A stretch of 64,000 nucleotides of DNA from Accumulibacter sp964420975 (GTDB lineage Bacteria; Pseudomonadota; Gammaproteobacteria; Burkholderiales; Rhodocyclaceae), in NCBI GenBank assembly GCA_964420975.1, contig CAYQVH010000017.1, positions 1-64,000 of the forward strand. Reading direction: 5' to 3'. The notes beneath the pieces were generated by a model. That model was not told the origin of the DNA, searched no databases, and saw only the letters and a list, made by a program, of their open reading frames with translations. This document shows, piece by piece, positions 17,682 through 26,288 of this stretch; positions within the stretch are counted from its first letter, which is position 1, and the number at the start of each line of letters is the position of its first letter. A program made the translations under genes and the position numbers.

Positions 17682-18113
17682 ATGAATTGGAAAGGCTCTT
17701 GTCTTTGTGGCGCAGTGACGTATCACTGCAGCGTCGCACCGGTCATGTCGGGGAACTGCCATTGCCGGGACTGCCAAAAGGCTTCCGGCAGCGGTTACGC
17801 GCCCACCTTTTTCGTCCCTGAAGATGCGGTCTCGATCGCCGGCGAAGTCACTTACTACGCGCATGTCGCCGATAGCGGCAAGCGCGTCTGGCGCGGCTTC
17901 TGTCCCCACTGCGGCTCACAGCTTTTCGGCAAGGTTGAGAGGATGCCCGGATTGCTGGCAATTCGCGCCGGCACACTCGACGACCCGGCGCAGTACGCGC
18001 CGGCGATTGACCTCTACACCAGCCGGGCAGCGCCGTGGGACCACATTCCCGAGTCGGCAACGTCGTTTCCCGAGATGCCACCCTCTCCTGCCGCACCGAG
18101 CTCCGGCGCTTGA
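17682..18113 (+). CDS. GFA/CENP-V family zinc protein
   Basis: 143 residues. The family includes glutathione-dependent formaldehyde-activating enzyme, though most members have no proven activity. The zinc ligands are all present: CLCGAV, GNCHCRDCQKASGSGY, and CPHCGSQLFG near residue 75. The start ATG is preceded by AAGGGA at suitable spacing. It stands alone, divergent from the TPR-methyltransferase gene. Involvement in formaldehyde handling is possible, but no methylotrophy genes are nearby. Confidence 0.85.
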   Translation: MNWKGSCLCGAVTYHCSVAPVMSGNCHCRDCQKASGSGYAPTFFVPEDAVSIAGEVTYYAHVADSGKRVWRGFCPHCGSQLFGKVERMPGLLAIRAGTLDDPAQYAPAIDLYTSRAAPWDHIPESATSFPEMPPSPAAPSSGA

Positions 18114-18455
18114 GCAGAACGGAGAGGCGGCCTGCTTGACGGCTACGAAGATCCGGCAATACCCGGCTGACCCGTTCACGCGGCGGGTGTTCGCGGGCAG
18201 CCTCCCGCCGAGTGGATCGCCGGACTTGGAGTCGCCGAGGATCGGGTAACCGGTTCGGCTCGCCTGGTCAAACCAACGCGAATCCTGCCGCTGTTGCCAC
18301 GCCCGCGACGATTGCGTTGAGCAATCGCTTCCGCCATCATTTGCAGTGGAATGTGTCGCTGCATTTCCTCCTGCCGTGCCGCGCCCGTATCTGTCGCCAG
18401 GGATTCGAGGGGGTGGCCCGACTGACTGGCTGAACCTTCACGTGTGGAGATGGTT
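18114..18455. other. Intergenic region with no recognised gene
   Basis: 342 bases between the GFA-like gene and the SPFH gene. Short frames on either strand lack recognisable domains or a Shine-Dalgarno. The region probably holds the promoter of the SPFH operon, but no convincing -35/-10 pair was found. Confidence 0.4.
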
Positions 18456-19493
18456 ATGGCTCTCATGGACTTTATCAAAAAGCAGTTCATCGACGTCATT
18501 CAATGGACCGAATCGGAGGATGGCGTGCTCGCGATGCGCTACCCGATGCGTGACTTCGAAATCCAGTACGGCGCGCAACTGACCGTACGCGAGTCGCAGA
18601 CGGCGATCTTCGTCAACGAGGGAACCATCGCCGACGTCTTCACTCCCGGCCTCTACAAGCTCACGACGCGGACGCTGCCGGTGCTGACCTACCTGAAAAA
18701 CTGGGACAAGCTGTTCGAATCGCCCTTCAAGTCCGACGTCTATTTCTTCTCGACACGCCTGCAACTCGACCGCAAGTGGGGAACACCCAATCCGATCACG
18801 ATTCGGGACAAAGATTTCGGCATGGTGCGCATGCGCGCCTTCGGCATCTATTCGTACAAACTCAGCGACCCGCGCAAGCTGCACACAGAAGTGTCGGGAA
18901 CGCGCGAGGAATATACGGTCGCCGATCTCGACGGACAATTGCGCAATCTGGTCATCGGCTCGATGAGCGACCTGTTCGCCGAATCGGGCGTGCCCTTTAT
19001 CGACATGGCCGCGAACCAGGACGAACTGGGGCGCGCCATGAAGAGCAAGCTTGAACCCGCCTTTGAACGTTACGGCCTGGCACTCGACAGTTTCGTCGTG
19101 CAGAACGTTTCGCTGCCCGAAGAGTTGCAGAAGGTTCTCGATTCGCGCATCGGCATCAACATGATCGGAGATCTCGGGCGCTACACGCAGTATCAGGTTG
19201 CCAACAGCATTCCGCTGGCAGCGCAGAACGAAGGCGGCGTCGCCGGCGTCGGCGCCGCGCTCGGTGCCGGCCTCGGGCTTGGCCAGGCGATGACCGCGGC
19301 GGTGACGCAGGCGGTCCAAGGTAGCGCGGCGGCAGCGCCTGCTCCCGCCCCAACGGCGCCGACGAACGTCGGGACGACCGCCGACGAGGTCGTCGCGACC
19401 CTTGAGAAGCTGCACGGCCTGGTTGCCAAAGGCATCCTCTCGCAAGCCGAGTTCGACGCCAAGAAATCGGAGTTGCTGGGCAAGCTCGCCTGA
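18456..19493 (+). CDS. SPFH (band 7) domain protein with C-terminal SHOCT motif
   Basis: 345 residues. The ATG at 18456 (MALMDFIKKQFIDVIQW) is chosen because GGAG at 18446-18449 lies six bases upstream and relatives begin the same way; further in-frame starts lie upstream. Residues about 30-270 form an SPFH/virion-core-like domain (GTIADVFTPGLYKLTT, SVPLPEELQKVLDSR-type end). A Gly/Ala-rich linker follows (255-300), then a SHOCT-like tail (ATLEKLHGLVAKGILSQAEFDAKK). There is no N-terminal transmembrane helix, so it is probably cytosolic or peripheral. It leads an operon with the DUF4178 protein and a mini-protein, a set linked elsewhere with membrane-stress and polyamine-type gene clusters (recollection, not tested). 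Confidence 0.85.
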   Translation: MALMDFIKKQFIDVIQWTESEDGVLAMRYPMRDFEIQYGAQLTVRESQTAIFVNEGTIADVFTPGLYKLTTRTLPVLTYLKNWDKLFESPFKSDVYFFSTRLQLDRKWGTPNPITIRDKDFGMVRMRAFGIYSYKLSDPRKLHTEVSGTREEYTVADLDGQLRNLVIGSMSDLFAESGVPFIDMAANQDELGRAMKSKLEPAFERYGLALDSFVVQNVSLPEELQKVLDSRIGINMIGDLGRYTQYQVANSIPLAAQNEGGVAGVGAALGAGLGLGQAMTAAVTQAVQGSAAAAPAPAPTAPTNVGTTADEVVATLEKLHGLVAKGILSQAEFDAKKSELLGKLA

Positions 19494-19537
19494 CTTGCCG
19501 TGGAACGTGACCTTGTCGCCTCGCCGGCGGACGGCCT

Positions 19538-21442
19538 GTGAAGCGCGCTACGTGCCCCTCGTGCGGTGCGCCGGTCGTCTTCCGTTCGTCGGCTACGGTT
19601 TACGTCGTCTGCGATTTTTGTCGCAGCCTGCTGCTACGCAGTGGCGACGACTTGCAAGATCTGGGCCGCATGGCCGACCTGTTGCCGGATACCTCGCGCC
19701 TCCAGATCGGTAGCGAGGGAACGTTCCGCAAACGTCATTTCGTCGTCGTTGGTCGTATTCAGCTGCGTTACGAATCGGGGCTCTGGAACGAATGGCATCT
19801 GCTGCTCGACGACGGGCGCAGTGCCTGGCTCGCCGAGGCGGCCGGCGAGTACATCGTCAGCGCTCAGATCAGCGTACGCACGCCGGTACCGGCGTTCGAG
19901 ACGCTCGAACCGGAGATGGCGATCGTCCTTGACGGGCGTCGCTTTGTCGTCAGCGACCTGAAAACCGCGCGCTGCATCGCTGGCGAGGGCGAACTGCCGT
20001 TTCGTGTCGCCGCGGGCTACGACGTCAATACGGCCGACCTGCGTAGCAGCGACCGCTTTGTGACCATCGACTACAGCGAAACACCCGCACTGGTTTTTGT
20101 CGGTCACACGGCGACGTTCGCCGAGTTACAACTTGAGAACCTCAAGCCGGTCGACGACGCCAGCGTCACCGGCACGACGACCACCGTCCGCTCTTTCAAC
20201 TGCCCGCACTGCGCGGCACCGCTCACGGTGCACTCGCCGGCAATCGAAAGCGTTGCTTGTGATGCCTGCGGTTCGATCATCGGCGTTGACAATGAAAACG
20301 TCAAACTGCTGGCAAGAGCAACGCAGGCACTGCGCGAAACACCGTGGTTGCCGCTCGGCAGTCAGGGCCGCTGGCGCGAGGTCGACTGGCTGGTGATCGG
20401 CTTCATGCGCCGAAGTACGCACGCCGACGGCGTTGACTACTCGTGGTCGGAATACCTGCTCTTCCATCAGGAACACGGCTTCGCCTGGCTGGTCGAGTCA
20501 CAGGGCCACTGGAATTTCGCCCGAACACTCGCCAACCCGCCAGCGGTCAGCCGTGGGCAAAAGACGTTCACCCACCACGGCAAGCTGTTCAAGCTGTTCA
20601 ACAGCAGCCAGGCCGAAGTGACTTACGTTGTCGGAGAGTTCTACTGGCGGGTGGCGGTCGGGGAGCGTTGCACAGTGGAGGACTACGTCTGTCCGCCGTT
20701 GATGTTGTCGCGCGAGGTGAGCGCCAAGGAGGCCACCTGGTCGAGCGCCGAGTACGTCACGGCGGTCGAGGTCGCCTCGGCCTTCGGCGTCAAGACCCCT
20801 CCGCCAACGCAAAGCGGGGTCTACGCCAACCAGCCGAATCCGCTGCTCGAAAGCCATCGCCGGGTCTGCCGCGCGTTCTGGCAGCTGGCGCTGGCAGCGA
20901 CCGTCGTCCAGTTCGCCTTTGCCTTCCTTTTCGCCGCCCAGTTGGTGCTCAAACAGCCGCTCGTTCTCTCGCCGGCAAACGAGGAAGCGACGGTCAACAG
21001 CCGGGAGTTCGTCCTTGGCAGCCGGGCACGTGCCCTGCTCGTCCGCCACAATACCGACGTCAATAACAACTGGCTGTCGCTGACGACGACGCTGGTCGAT
21101 AAGAATACCGGTGAAAGCTACCAGGGCGAACAGGAAATCAGCTATTACCACGGCGTCGAAGACAATGAAAGCTGGTCGGAGGGAACGCCGGCCGACGACC
21201 TCCTGTTCCGCGCCATTCCGGCCGGCACCTACTACCTGGTCGTCGAGTACGAACTCGGAACCGATAATCCGGTAGCGGTAGTGGACAAGCTGGAGGTCGT
21301 GCGCAATCCCGTCGCCTGGTCGAATTTCGTTTTGCTGCTGGTCTTTCTGGCCATCTTCCCGCTCGTCTCGCGCTGGCGGCGAAATGCGTTCGAGACCCGA
21401 CGCTGGCGCGAGAGTGATCTCGGCGAGAAGGAGGAGGCGTGA
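19538..21442 (+). CDS. Double zinc-ribbon, double DUF4178 membrane protein
   Basis: 634 residues, GTG start. Two similar halves are visible: zinc ribbon CPSCG...CDFC (6-28) followed by a DUF4178 domain (about 55-200), then a second ribbon CPHCAAP...CDACG (about 220-245) and a second DUF4178 domain (about 265-400). A transmembrane helix lies at about 445-470 (FWQLALAATVVQFAFAFLF). A domain of about 120 residues follows, facing the other side of the membrane, and then a second helix near 597-613 and a charged tail. The biochemical role of DUF4178 is unknown. It lies 44 bp after the SPFH gene and overlaps the next small gene by four bases, so the three are an operon. Confidence 0.85.
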   Translation: MKRATCPSCGAPVVFRSSATVYVVCDFCRSLLLRSGDDLQDLGRMADLLPDTSRLQIGSEGTFRKRHFVVVGRIQLRYESGLWNEWHLLLDDGRSAWLAEAAGEYIVSAQISVRTPVPAFETLEPEMAIVLDGRRFVVSDLKTARCIAGEGELPFRVAAGYDVNTADLRSSDRFVTIDYSETPALVFVGHTATFAELQLENLKPVDDASVTGTTTTVRSFNCPHCAAPLTVHSPAIESVACDACGSIIGVDNENVKLLARATQALRETPWLPLGSQGRWREVDWLVIGFMRRSTHADGVDYSWSEYLLFHQEHGFAWLVESQGHWNFARTLANPPAVSRGQKTFTHHGKLFKLFNSSQAEVTYVVGEFYWRVAVGERCTVEDYVCPPLMLSREVSAKEATWSSAEYVTAVEVASAFGVKTPPPTQSGVYANQPNPLLESHRRVCRAFWQLALAATVVQFAFAFLFAAQLVLKQPLVLSPANEEATVNSREFVLGSRARALLVRHNTDVNNNWLSLTTTLVDKNTGESYQGEQEISYYHGVEDNESWSEGTPADDLLFRAIPAGTYYLVVEYELGTDNPVAVVDKLEVVRNPVAWSNFVLLLVFLAIFPLVSRWRRNAFETRRWRESDLGEKEEA

Positions 21443-21585
21443 TCAAAGCCAGCTGGGTGGCCGGCATGCTGGCGCTGCTCGTCTTCAGTCATGCCCAGTA
21501 TCAGGGCTGGAGTCTTTTCGACCGCGAGGCCGGCGCACACGCGTCGCGTACCGCCGGCAGCGGCGGCCGCAGCTATCACAAATGA
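21439..21585 (+). CDS. 48-residue membrane or exported mini-protein
   Basis: GTG start overlapping the DUF4178 stop (GTGA), with a very strong purine-rich Shine-Dalgarno (GGAGGAG, 21430-21437). The protein begins MIKASWVAGMLALLVFSHAQ, which is one hydrophobic segment or a signal peptide. It continues with a polar tail that is rich in Gly/Ser/Arg and ends RSYHK. The overlap, Shine-Dalgarno and small proteins of the same look in related DUF4178 clusters (recollection) argue that it is real. Its last three codons overlap the 3' end of the convergent HD-GYP gene. Function unknown. Confidence 0.65.
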   Translation: MIKASWVAGMLALLVFSHAQYQGWSLFDREAGAHASRTAGSGGRSYHK

Positions 21586-22811
21586 GGCGTCGACCCGGGC
21601 AAGTCTGACCAGAGCTGGTCGAGGTCGGGGAAACGCCACTTCGCCGGGTCTTCGCGACGGACGATGGTCAGCGGCGACCGCGCGAGGTCAACCGTCTCGG
21701 GCAGGATACGAGCGTTGGCCTTGGTCGAGAAGAAGACCCGTATCCGCGGCTGCGGCAATGATTTTTCCCCCTGTTCGGTGACCACACCGAGACGACCACA
21801 ACTCAGCAGAACGAGGGAACCAATCGGATAGATGCCGAGACTCTTGACGAAAGCCTGAAAGATGTTGGGGTCGAAATGGCCTCCCCACTCGGCCATCCGA
21901 CGCAGCGATTCGGCGGGGTCCCAGCCGGCTTTGTACGGGCGATTCGAGGTGATCGCGTCGTACACGTCGCAGACCGCCCCCATCTTGGCGAAAAGGCTGA
22001 TCACATCGCCCTGCAGGCGCTCGGGATAACCGGATCCGTCGATCTTTTCGTGGTGGTGGAGAACCACGTCGAGCGCCACCGGATCGACCTCGCTGCGGTC
22101 CCGCAGCATGCGTATTCCGGCCTCCGGATGCGTCTTCATGATCGCATACTCGTCGTCGGTCAACTTACCCGGCTTGTTGAGCACCGCCAAGGGCATCGCC
22201 GCTTTGCCCAAGTCGTGAAGCAGACCCGCGATCCCGGCCGAGTGCGTCTGCGCGTCGTCGAGATGCAAGGTTCGGGCGAGCGCTATCATCAACGCGCAGA
22301 CGGCCACCGAATGCAGGTAGGTGTAGTCGTCGGCGGTCTTCAATCGGGCAAGGCTGATCAACGCCCCAGGGTTGCGGCTCACCGAATCGGAAATGGCCTC
22401 CACCAAGCGACGCGCGCCGGCGACGTCAATCGCCTTGCCGAGGCGTGCCTCCTCAAACATCGAGGCAACCGCCTGTCGCGAACGGTTGAGTATCCGTGCC
22501 GCGCGCTGGCGCTCGATTCCGGCCGGTGTCGGATCGACCTGCCGTGGCTGGTTGGCAAGTACGGCGACGTCCGCCTCGATCTCGGCCGGCGAGTCGGCGA
22601 CCGCAGCCACCGACTCGTCGGTGGCGACATCGATTCCCTTGCTGGAGTCGATCCAGACCTCCCGGATATTACTGGCGCGGATCGCGTCAACGTCTTCCTG
22701 GTCGCGGATAACGAAGGACGAACGCCAAAACGGATGGTCGATCCAGGAGCCGCAAAACTCCTGGAGAAACATGCCAACCGTGAGCTGCTCGACTTTGATC
22801 CGCTTGAGCAC
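21576..22811 (-). CDS. HD-GYP domain cyclic-di-GMP phosphodiesterase with DUF3391
   Basis: 411 residues, GTG start with AGGA six bases upstream. Residues about 3-130 match DUF3391 (VEQLTVGMFLQEFCGSWIDHPFW). Residues about 155-345 form HD-GYP: HSVAVCALMIALA, the metal pair in GIAGLLHDLGKAAMP, HPEAGIRMLRD, and the GYP signature HHEKIDGSGYPE. The usual ligands are present, so hydrolysis of c-di-GMP to GMP is expected, affecting motility and biofilm. It is convergent with the DUF4178 operon and overlaps the mini-protein by ten bases. Confidence 0.92.
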   Translation of the reverse strand: MLKRIKVEQLTVGMFLQEFCGSWIDHPFWRSSFVIRDQEDVDAIRASNIREVWIDSSKGIDVATDESVAAVADSPAEIEADVAVLANQPRQVDPTPAGIERQRAARILNRSRQAVASMFEEARLGKAIDVAGARRLVEAISDSVSRNPGALISLARLKTADDYTYLHSVAVCALMIALARTLHLDDAQTHSAGIAGLLHDLGKAAMPLAVLNKPGKLTDDEYAIMKTHPEAGIRMLRDRSEVDPVALDVVLHHHEKIDGSGYPERLQGDVISLFAKMGAVCDVYDAITSNRPYKAGWDPAESLRRMAEWGGHFDPNIFQAFVKSLGIYPIGSLVLLSCGRLGVVTEQGEKSLPQPRIRVFFSTKANARILPETVDLARSPLTIVRREDPAKWRFPDLDQLWSDLPGSTPHL

Positions 22812-22865
22812 GTGTTTTCCTAAGATTGGACGCGCTGCGCCGACTGGCTCATCATAAATGAGCGA

Positions 22866-24032
22866 TCAAAGACCCGCTTCGGCGCGCAGGAGCGCCGCCT
22901 TGTCGGTCGCCTCCCAGGTGAACTCCGGTTCGTCGCGACCAAAATGCCCATAGGCGGCAGTTTTGCGGTAGATCGGTCGCAACAGGTTGAGCGATTGGAT
23001 GATTCCCTTCGGGCGCAGGTCGAAATGCTGGCGAACGAGTTCCACAATCCGGTGATCGTCAATTCTGCCGGTACCGAAGGTATTGACCATCAGTGATACC
23101 GGCCTCGCAACACCGATTGCGTAAGCCACTTGAACCTCACAGCGGTCTGCGAGACGAGCGGCGACGATGTTCTTCGCCACGTAGCGAGCGGCGTACGCCG
23201 CTGAGCGATCGACCTTCGACGGGTCCTTTCCCGAAAACGCGCCACCACCGTGCCGCGCCGCACCGCCGTAGGTATCGACGATGATCTTGCGCCCGGTAAG
23301 ACCGCAGTCACCATGCGGGCCACCAACGACGAAGCGGCCGGTCGGGTTGATCAGGAAACGAGGATTCGCGTTCAACAGGGACGGCGGCAGTACCGGCTTG
23401 ATCACTTCTTCGATCACCGCCTCCGAAATCTGGGCGTGCGACACCTCCGGGTCGTGCTGGGTCGACACGACAACCGTATCGATCGCCACCGGCTTGCCGT
23501 CGACGTAGCGCACCGTCAGCTGGCTCTTCGCGTCCGGGCGCAGCCACGGCAAGCGACCATCGTGGCGAACTTCGGCCTGCCGCTGCATGATGCGATGCGC
23601 ATAATGAATCGGCAGCGGCATCAGCGACGGCGTTTCGTTACAAGCGTAACCGAACATCAGGCCTTGGTCGCCAGCACCCTGGTCCAGGTCGATCCCCTGC
23701 CCCTCATTCACGCCTTGCGCGATATCCGGAGACTGCCGGTTGATCGCCGTCAGAATCGCACAACTCTTGTAGTCGAAACCGATGTCGGAGTTGTTGTAGC
23801 CGATACGGCGGACCGCGTCCTGAGCGATCTCACGGTAGTTGATGTGCGCCTTGGTGGTGATCTCGCCCGAAATCACCACCAGACCGGTCGACACCAGGGT
23901 CTCGCAGGCAACCCGCGCCGGCGGATCGTCGGCCAGGATGGCGTCAAGGATGGAATCGGAGATTTGGTCGGCTACCTTGTCCGGATGGCCCTCCGAAACC
24001 GATTCCGACGTAAAGAGAAACTCATTGCTCAC
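22866..24032 (-). CDS. metK: S-adenosylmethionine synthetase
   Basis: 388 residues, GTG start (MSNEFLFTSESVSEGHPDK). It makes SAM from methionine and ATP. GAGDQGLMFGYA, the GGGAFSGKDPSKVDRSAAYAARY signature and the N-terminal SEGHPDKVADQ are intact. The GTG at 24032 fits the family start and lies ten bases after GGAG; a longer frame through the leader is rejected. It is transcribed alone from a near-consensus promoter through a structured leader with a terminator-like hairpin, so attenuation by a SAM-related signal is plausible (see leader). Confidence 0.96.
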   Translation of the reverse strand: MSNEFLFTSESVSEGHPDKVADQISDSILDAILADDPPARVACETLVSTGLVVISGEITTKAHINYREIAQDAVRRIGYNNSDIGFDYKSCAILTAINRQSPDIAQGVNEGQGIDLDQGAGDQGLMFGYACNETPSLMPLPIHYAHRIMQRQAEVRHDGRLPWLRPDAKSQLTVRYVDGKPVAIDTVVVSTQHDPEVSHAQISEAVIEEVIKPVLPPSLLNANPRFLINPTGRFVVGGPHGDCGLTGRKIIVDTYGGAARHGGGAFSGKDPSKVDRSAAYAARYVAKNIVAARLADRCEVQVAYAIGVARPVSLMVNTFGTGRIDDHRIVELVRQHFDLRPKGIIQSLNLLRPIYRKTAAYGHFGRDEPEFTWEATDKAALLRAEAGL

Positions 24033-24175
24033 GCTGCATCTGCTCCAAAAAGAAAAACCCCGGGAAGGCGGCGTTGCCAGCCCCGGGGTACGAGCAGACG
24101 ACGCTTTAGCAGTATTTTTGAGCCGTTTGACGCGGCTGCGGCCGCCCTGCAAGTTGTCCTGATTAACTCGGCGGA
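24033..24175 (-). promoter_or_regulatory. Structured metK leader: terminator hairpin, SD-sequestering stem and possible SAM-sensing element
   Basis: The transcribed leader of about 143 nt contains three elements. First, an 8-bp GC stem (24057-24064 with 24082-24089) is followed by a U-rich tract (24047-24057), an intrinsic terminator shape only 25 nt before the start. Second, UCUGCUC (24092-24098) can pair with GAGCAGA (24039-24045), enclosing that hairpin and covering the Shine-Dalgarno. Third, upstream at 24102-24156 is a stretch with CUUGCAG, GCAGCCGCGUCAAAC and GCUAAAG, which resembles the conserved strands of SAM-II riboswitches. The usual SAM-II stem P1 is not obvious, so the family assignment is weak; that this is a regulatory leader is much firmer. 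Confidence 0.55.
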
Positions 24176-24181
24176 GAGATA

Positions 24182-24211
24182 ATTATAGTTTTTGTCGTCG
24201 CGACCGGTCAA
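24182..24211 (-). promoter_or_regulatory. Near-consensus sigma70 promoter of metK
   Basis: On the minus strand TTGACC (24206-24211) and TATAAT (24182-24187) are separated by 18 bp. Transcription would start at about 24175. The -35 box abuts the most upstream possible start of the divergent acyltransferase gene. Confidence 0.78.
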
Positions 24212-25123
24212 TTGGCTTCCCTGCGACGATCTGTGCATTATTTCTCCTTGATCACGCTTTGCCGCTTTCTCAGTCGCCTGCCGTTGTCGTGGCTGCACCT
24301 GCTCGGTGCGCTGCTCGGTTGGTTGGTCTGGCTCTCGTCACCGACCTATCGAAGGCATCTGCGCGAGAACATGACGCTCGCACTTGGCGCAGTCGACGCC
24401 CGTCGGCTGCGTGCCGCAGCGATCCGCGAAACCGGCAAAGGCGCCGTCGAGCTGCCGCGCATCTGGTTGCGACCGCTGGCGGACGCGGTGGCCAGCGTCG
24501 TCCAGGTCTCGGGATGGGAACTCGTTGAAGCCGCTATTCGCCGCGGCAAAGGCATCGTTTACCTGACTCCGCACCTCGGCTGTTTCGAAGTCACGGCGCA
24601 GTATCTCTCGAGCCGGGCACCGATTACCGTGCTTTATCGAGCGCCAAAGCATGCCTGGGTACAAACGATGATCGAGTCCGGTCGCGCCCGCGCACAACTG
24701 CACCTCGCGGCGGCAGATCTTGCCGGCGTGCGCACCCTGCTCAAAGCGCTGCGCCGCGGTGAGGCGGTCGGCATTCTGCCCGATCAGGCACCGCGCGCCG
24801 GGGAAGGCCGCTGGCTCGACTTCTTTGGTCGTCCCGCGTACACCATGACGCTTGCCGCGCGCCTGATCGAGAGCGGTGCCAGCGTGATCATGGTGTGGGC
24901 GGAACGTCTGCCGAGCGGCGTCGGCTACCACTTCCGCCTGCAGGAGCCGACGCAGGCGATCAGCGGCAGTCTCGAACAACGCGCCTTAACGATCAATCAA
25001 GAGATCGAACATCTGATACGACAGTGCCCGGCCCAGTACCTGTGGGGCTACAACCGCTACAAGCGGCGGCGGGGAAGTGGCGACCCGAGTCTGACGCGGG
25101 GCGTTCCGGAGTCGTCTTCGTGA
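24212..25123 (+). CDS. Lipid A biosynthesis lauroyl/late acyltransferase (LpxL/HtrB family)
   Basis: 303 residues with a TTG start; GTG at 24233 is another option and neither has a clear Shine-Dalgarno. The family transfers a secondary acyl chain to Kdo2-lipid A at the inner membrane. An N-terminal membrane helix (LSWLHLLGALLGWLVWL), the HX4E catalytic motif in TPHLGCFE, and GILPDQAPRAGEGRWLDFFGRP are visible. It is the first gene of the LPS cluster and lies 43 bp before waaG. Confidence 0.87.
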   Translation: MASLRRSVHYFSLITLCRFLSRLPLSWLHLLGALLGWLVWLSSPTYRRHLRENMTLALGAVDARRLRAAAIRETGKGAVELPRIWLRPLADAVASVVQVSGWELVEAAIRRGKGIVYLTPHLGCFEVTAQYLSSRAPITVLYRAPKHAWVQTMIESGRARAQLHLAAADLAGVRTLLKALRRGEAVGILPDQAPRAGEGRWLDFFGRPAYTMTLAARLIESGASVIMVWAERLPSGVGYHFRLQEPTQAISGSLEQRALTINQEIEHLIRQCPAQYLWGYNRYKRRRGSGDPSLTRGVPESSS

Positions 25124-25166
25124 ACAGCCACCCCTTGCTCGATCGCTTGCACGCGGGTTAACACTG

Positions 25167-26288
25167 ATGCAGCTCGCCTTTTGCCTTTACAAGTATTTCC
25201 CGTTCGGCGGCCTGCAGCGCGATTTCCTGCGCATCGCCCTTGCCTGCCAGAAGCGAGGGGCGCGGATACGCGTCTACACCCTCGAGTGGCGTGGCGACGT
25301 TCCGCTTGGTTTCGAGGTCGTAGGGGTGCCGGTCAGGGCCTGGACCAATCAGCGGCGCTACGCCAAGTTCAGCGCCTGGGTCGGCGAAGACTTGGCGCGG
25401 CGGGCAGTCGATCGCGTCGTCGGCTTCAACAAGATGCCTGGGCTGGACGTCTACTTCGCCGCCGATCCGTGCTACGAAGACCGCACCCGGACGCTGCGCA
25501 GCCCGTTGTACCGCTTGAGCAGTCGCTATCGCCACTTCTCGGCGTACGAGCGCGCGGTCTTTGCGGCCGACAGCAAGACCCTGATTTTGATGATCTCGCC
25601 CGCACAGCAAGCGCTCTTCCAGAAACACTACGCGACACCCGGCGAACGCTTTCACCTGCTCCCGCCCGGGGTTTCCCGTGACCGCCGCGCCCCGCCTGAC
25701 GCGCCGCTCATCCGGGCGGATTTTCGTCAGCAGTTTGGGCTCGCCGACGACGAACGATTGCTCCTGCAAATCGGCTCCGGATTCAAGACCAAGGGATTGG
25801 ACCGCAGTCTGCAGGCATTGGCGGCGTTGCCGAAGACCCTCGCCAGCCGCTGCCGCTTGATCGCCATCGGCGACGACGAAGCACGGCCTTTTCGTGCGCA
25901 AGCGCGGGCGCTCGGGGTCGGTGATCGCGTGCAAATCCTGCGCGGGCGTAGCGATATCGTTCGCTTCTTTCTCGGCGGCGACGTGCTGCTCCATCCGGCG
26001 TACAACGAAAACACCGGCACCGTGCTGCTGGAAGCGATGGTCGCCGGCTTGCCGGTGTTGACGACTGCGGTTTGTGGTTACGCGCCCTATATCCTTGAGG
26101 CGGGCGCCGGCGTCGTGCTGCCGGAGCCGTTCTCGCAGGCGCAACTCAACCAGACGCTGGCGGACATGCTGAGCGACGAACCAGCACGCGCGCGCTGGCG
26201 GAACAACGGACTGGCCTTCGCCGAGCAAGCCGACATCTACGACAACGCCGAACGGGCCGCCGATCTGATCGTCGGACAAGCACCATGA
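25167..26288 (+). CDS. waaG: LPS core glucosyltransferase I (WaaG/RfaG)
   Basis: 373 residues. It adds the first hexose to heptose II of the LPS inner core. The family fingerprints are clear: YKYFPFGGLQRDF at the N-terminus, GFNKMPGLDVYFAADPCY, IGSGFKTKGLDRSL and the GT4 donor site HPAYNENTGTVLLEAMVAGLPV. It overlaps waaP by four bases (ATGA), so transfer and phosphorylation enzymes are made together. Confidence 0.95.
   Translation: MQLAFCLYKYFPFGGLQRDFLRIALACQKRGARIRVYTLEWRGDVPLGFEVVGVPVRAWTNQRRYAKFSAWVGEDLARRAVDRVVGFNKMPGLDVYFAADPCYEDRTRTLRSPLYRLSSRYRHFSAYERAVFAADSKTLILMISPAQQALFQKHYATPGERFHLLPPGVSRDRRAPPDAPLIRADFRQQFGLADDERLLLQIGSGFKTKGLDRSLQALAALPKTLASRCRLIAIGDDEARPFRAQARALGVGDRVQILRGRSDIVRFFLGGDVLLHPAYNENTGTVLLEAMVAGLPVLTTAVCGYAPYILEAGAGVVLPEPFSQAQLNQTLADMLSDEPARARWRNNGLAFAEQADIYDNAERAADLIVGQAP

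Noticed and set aside
24047..24089. Reading the hairpin before metK as a terminator of the divergent acyltransferase gene
   Set aside because: The U-tract lies on the metK strand and inside its leader; it cannot terminate the plus-strand gene, which starts further right and runs away.
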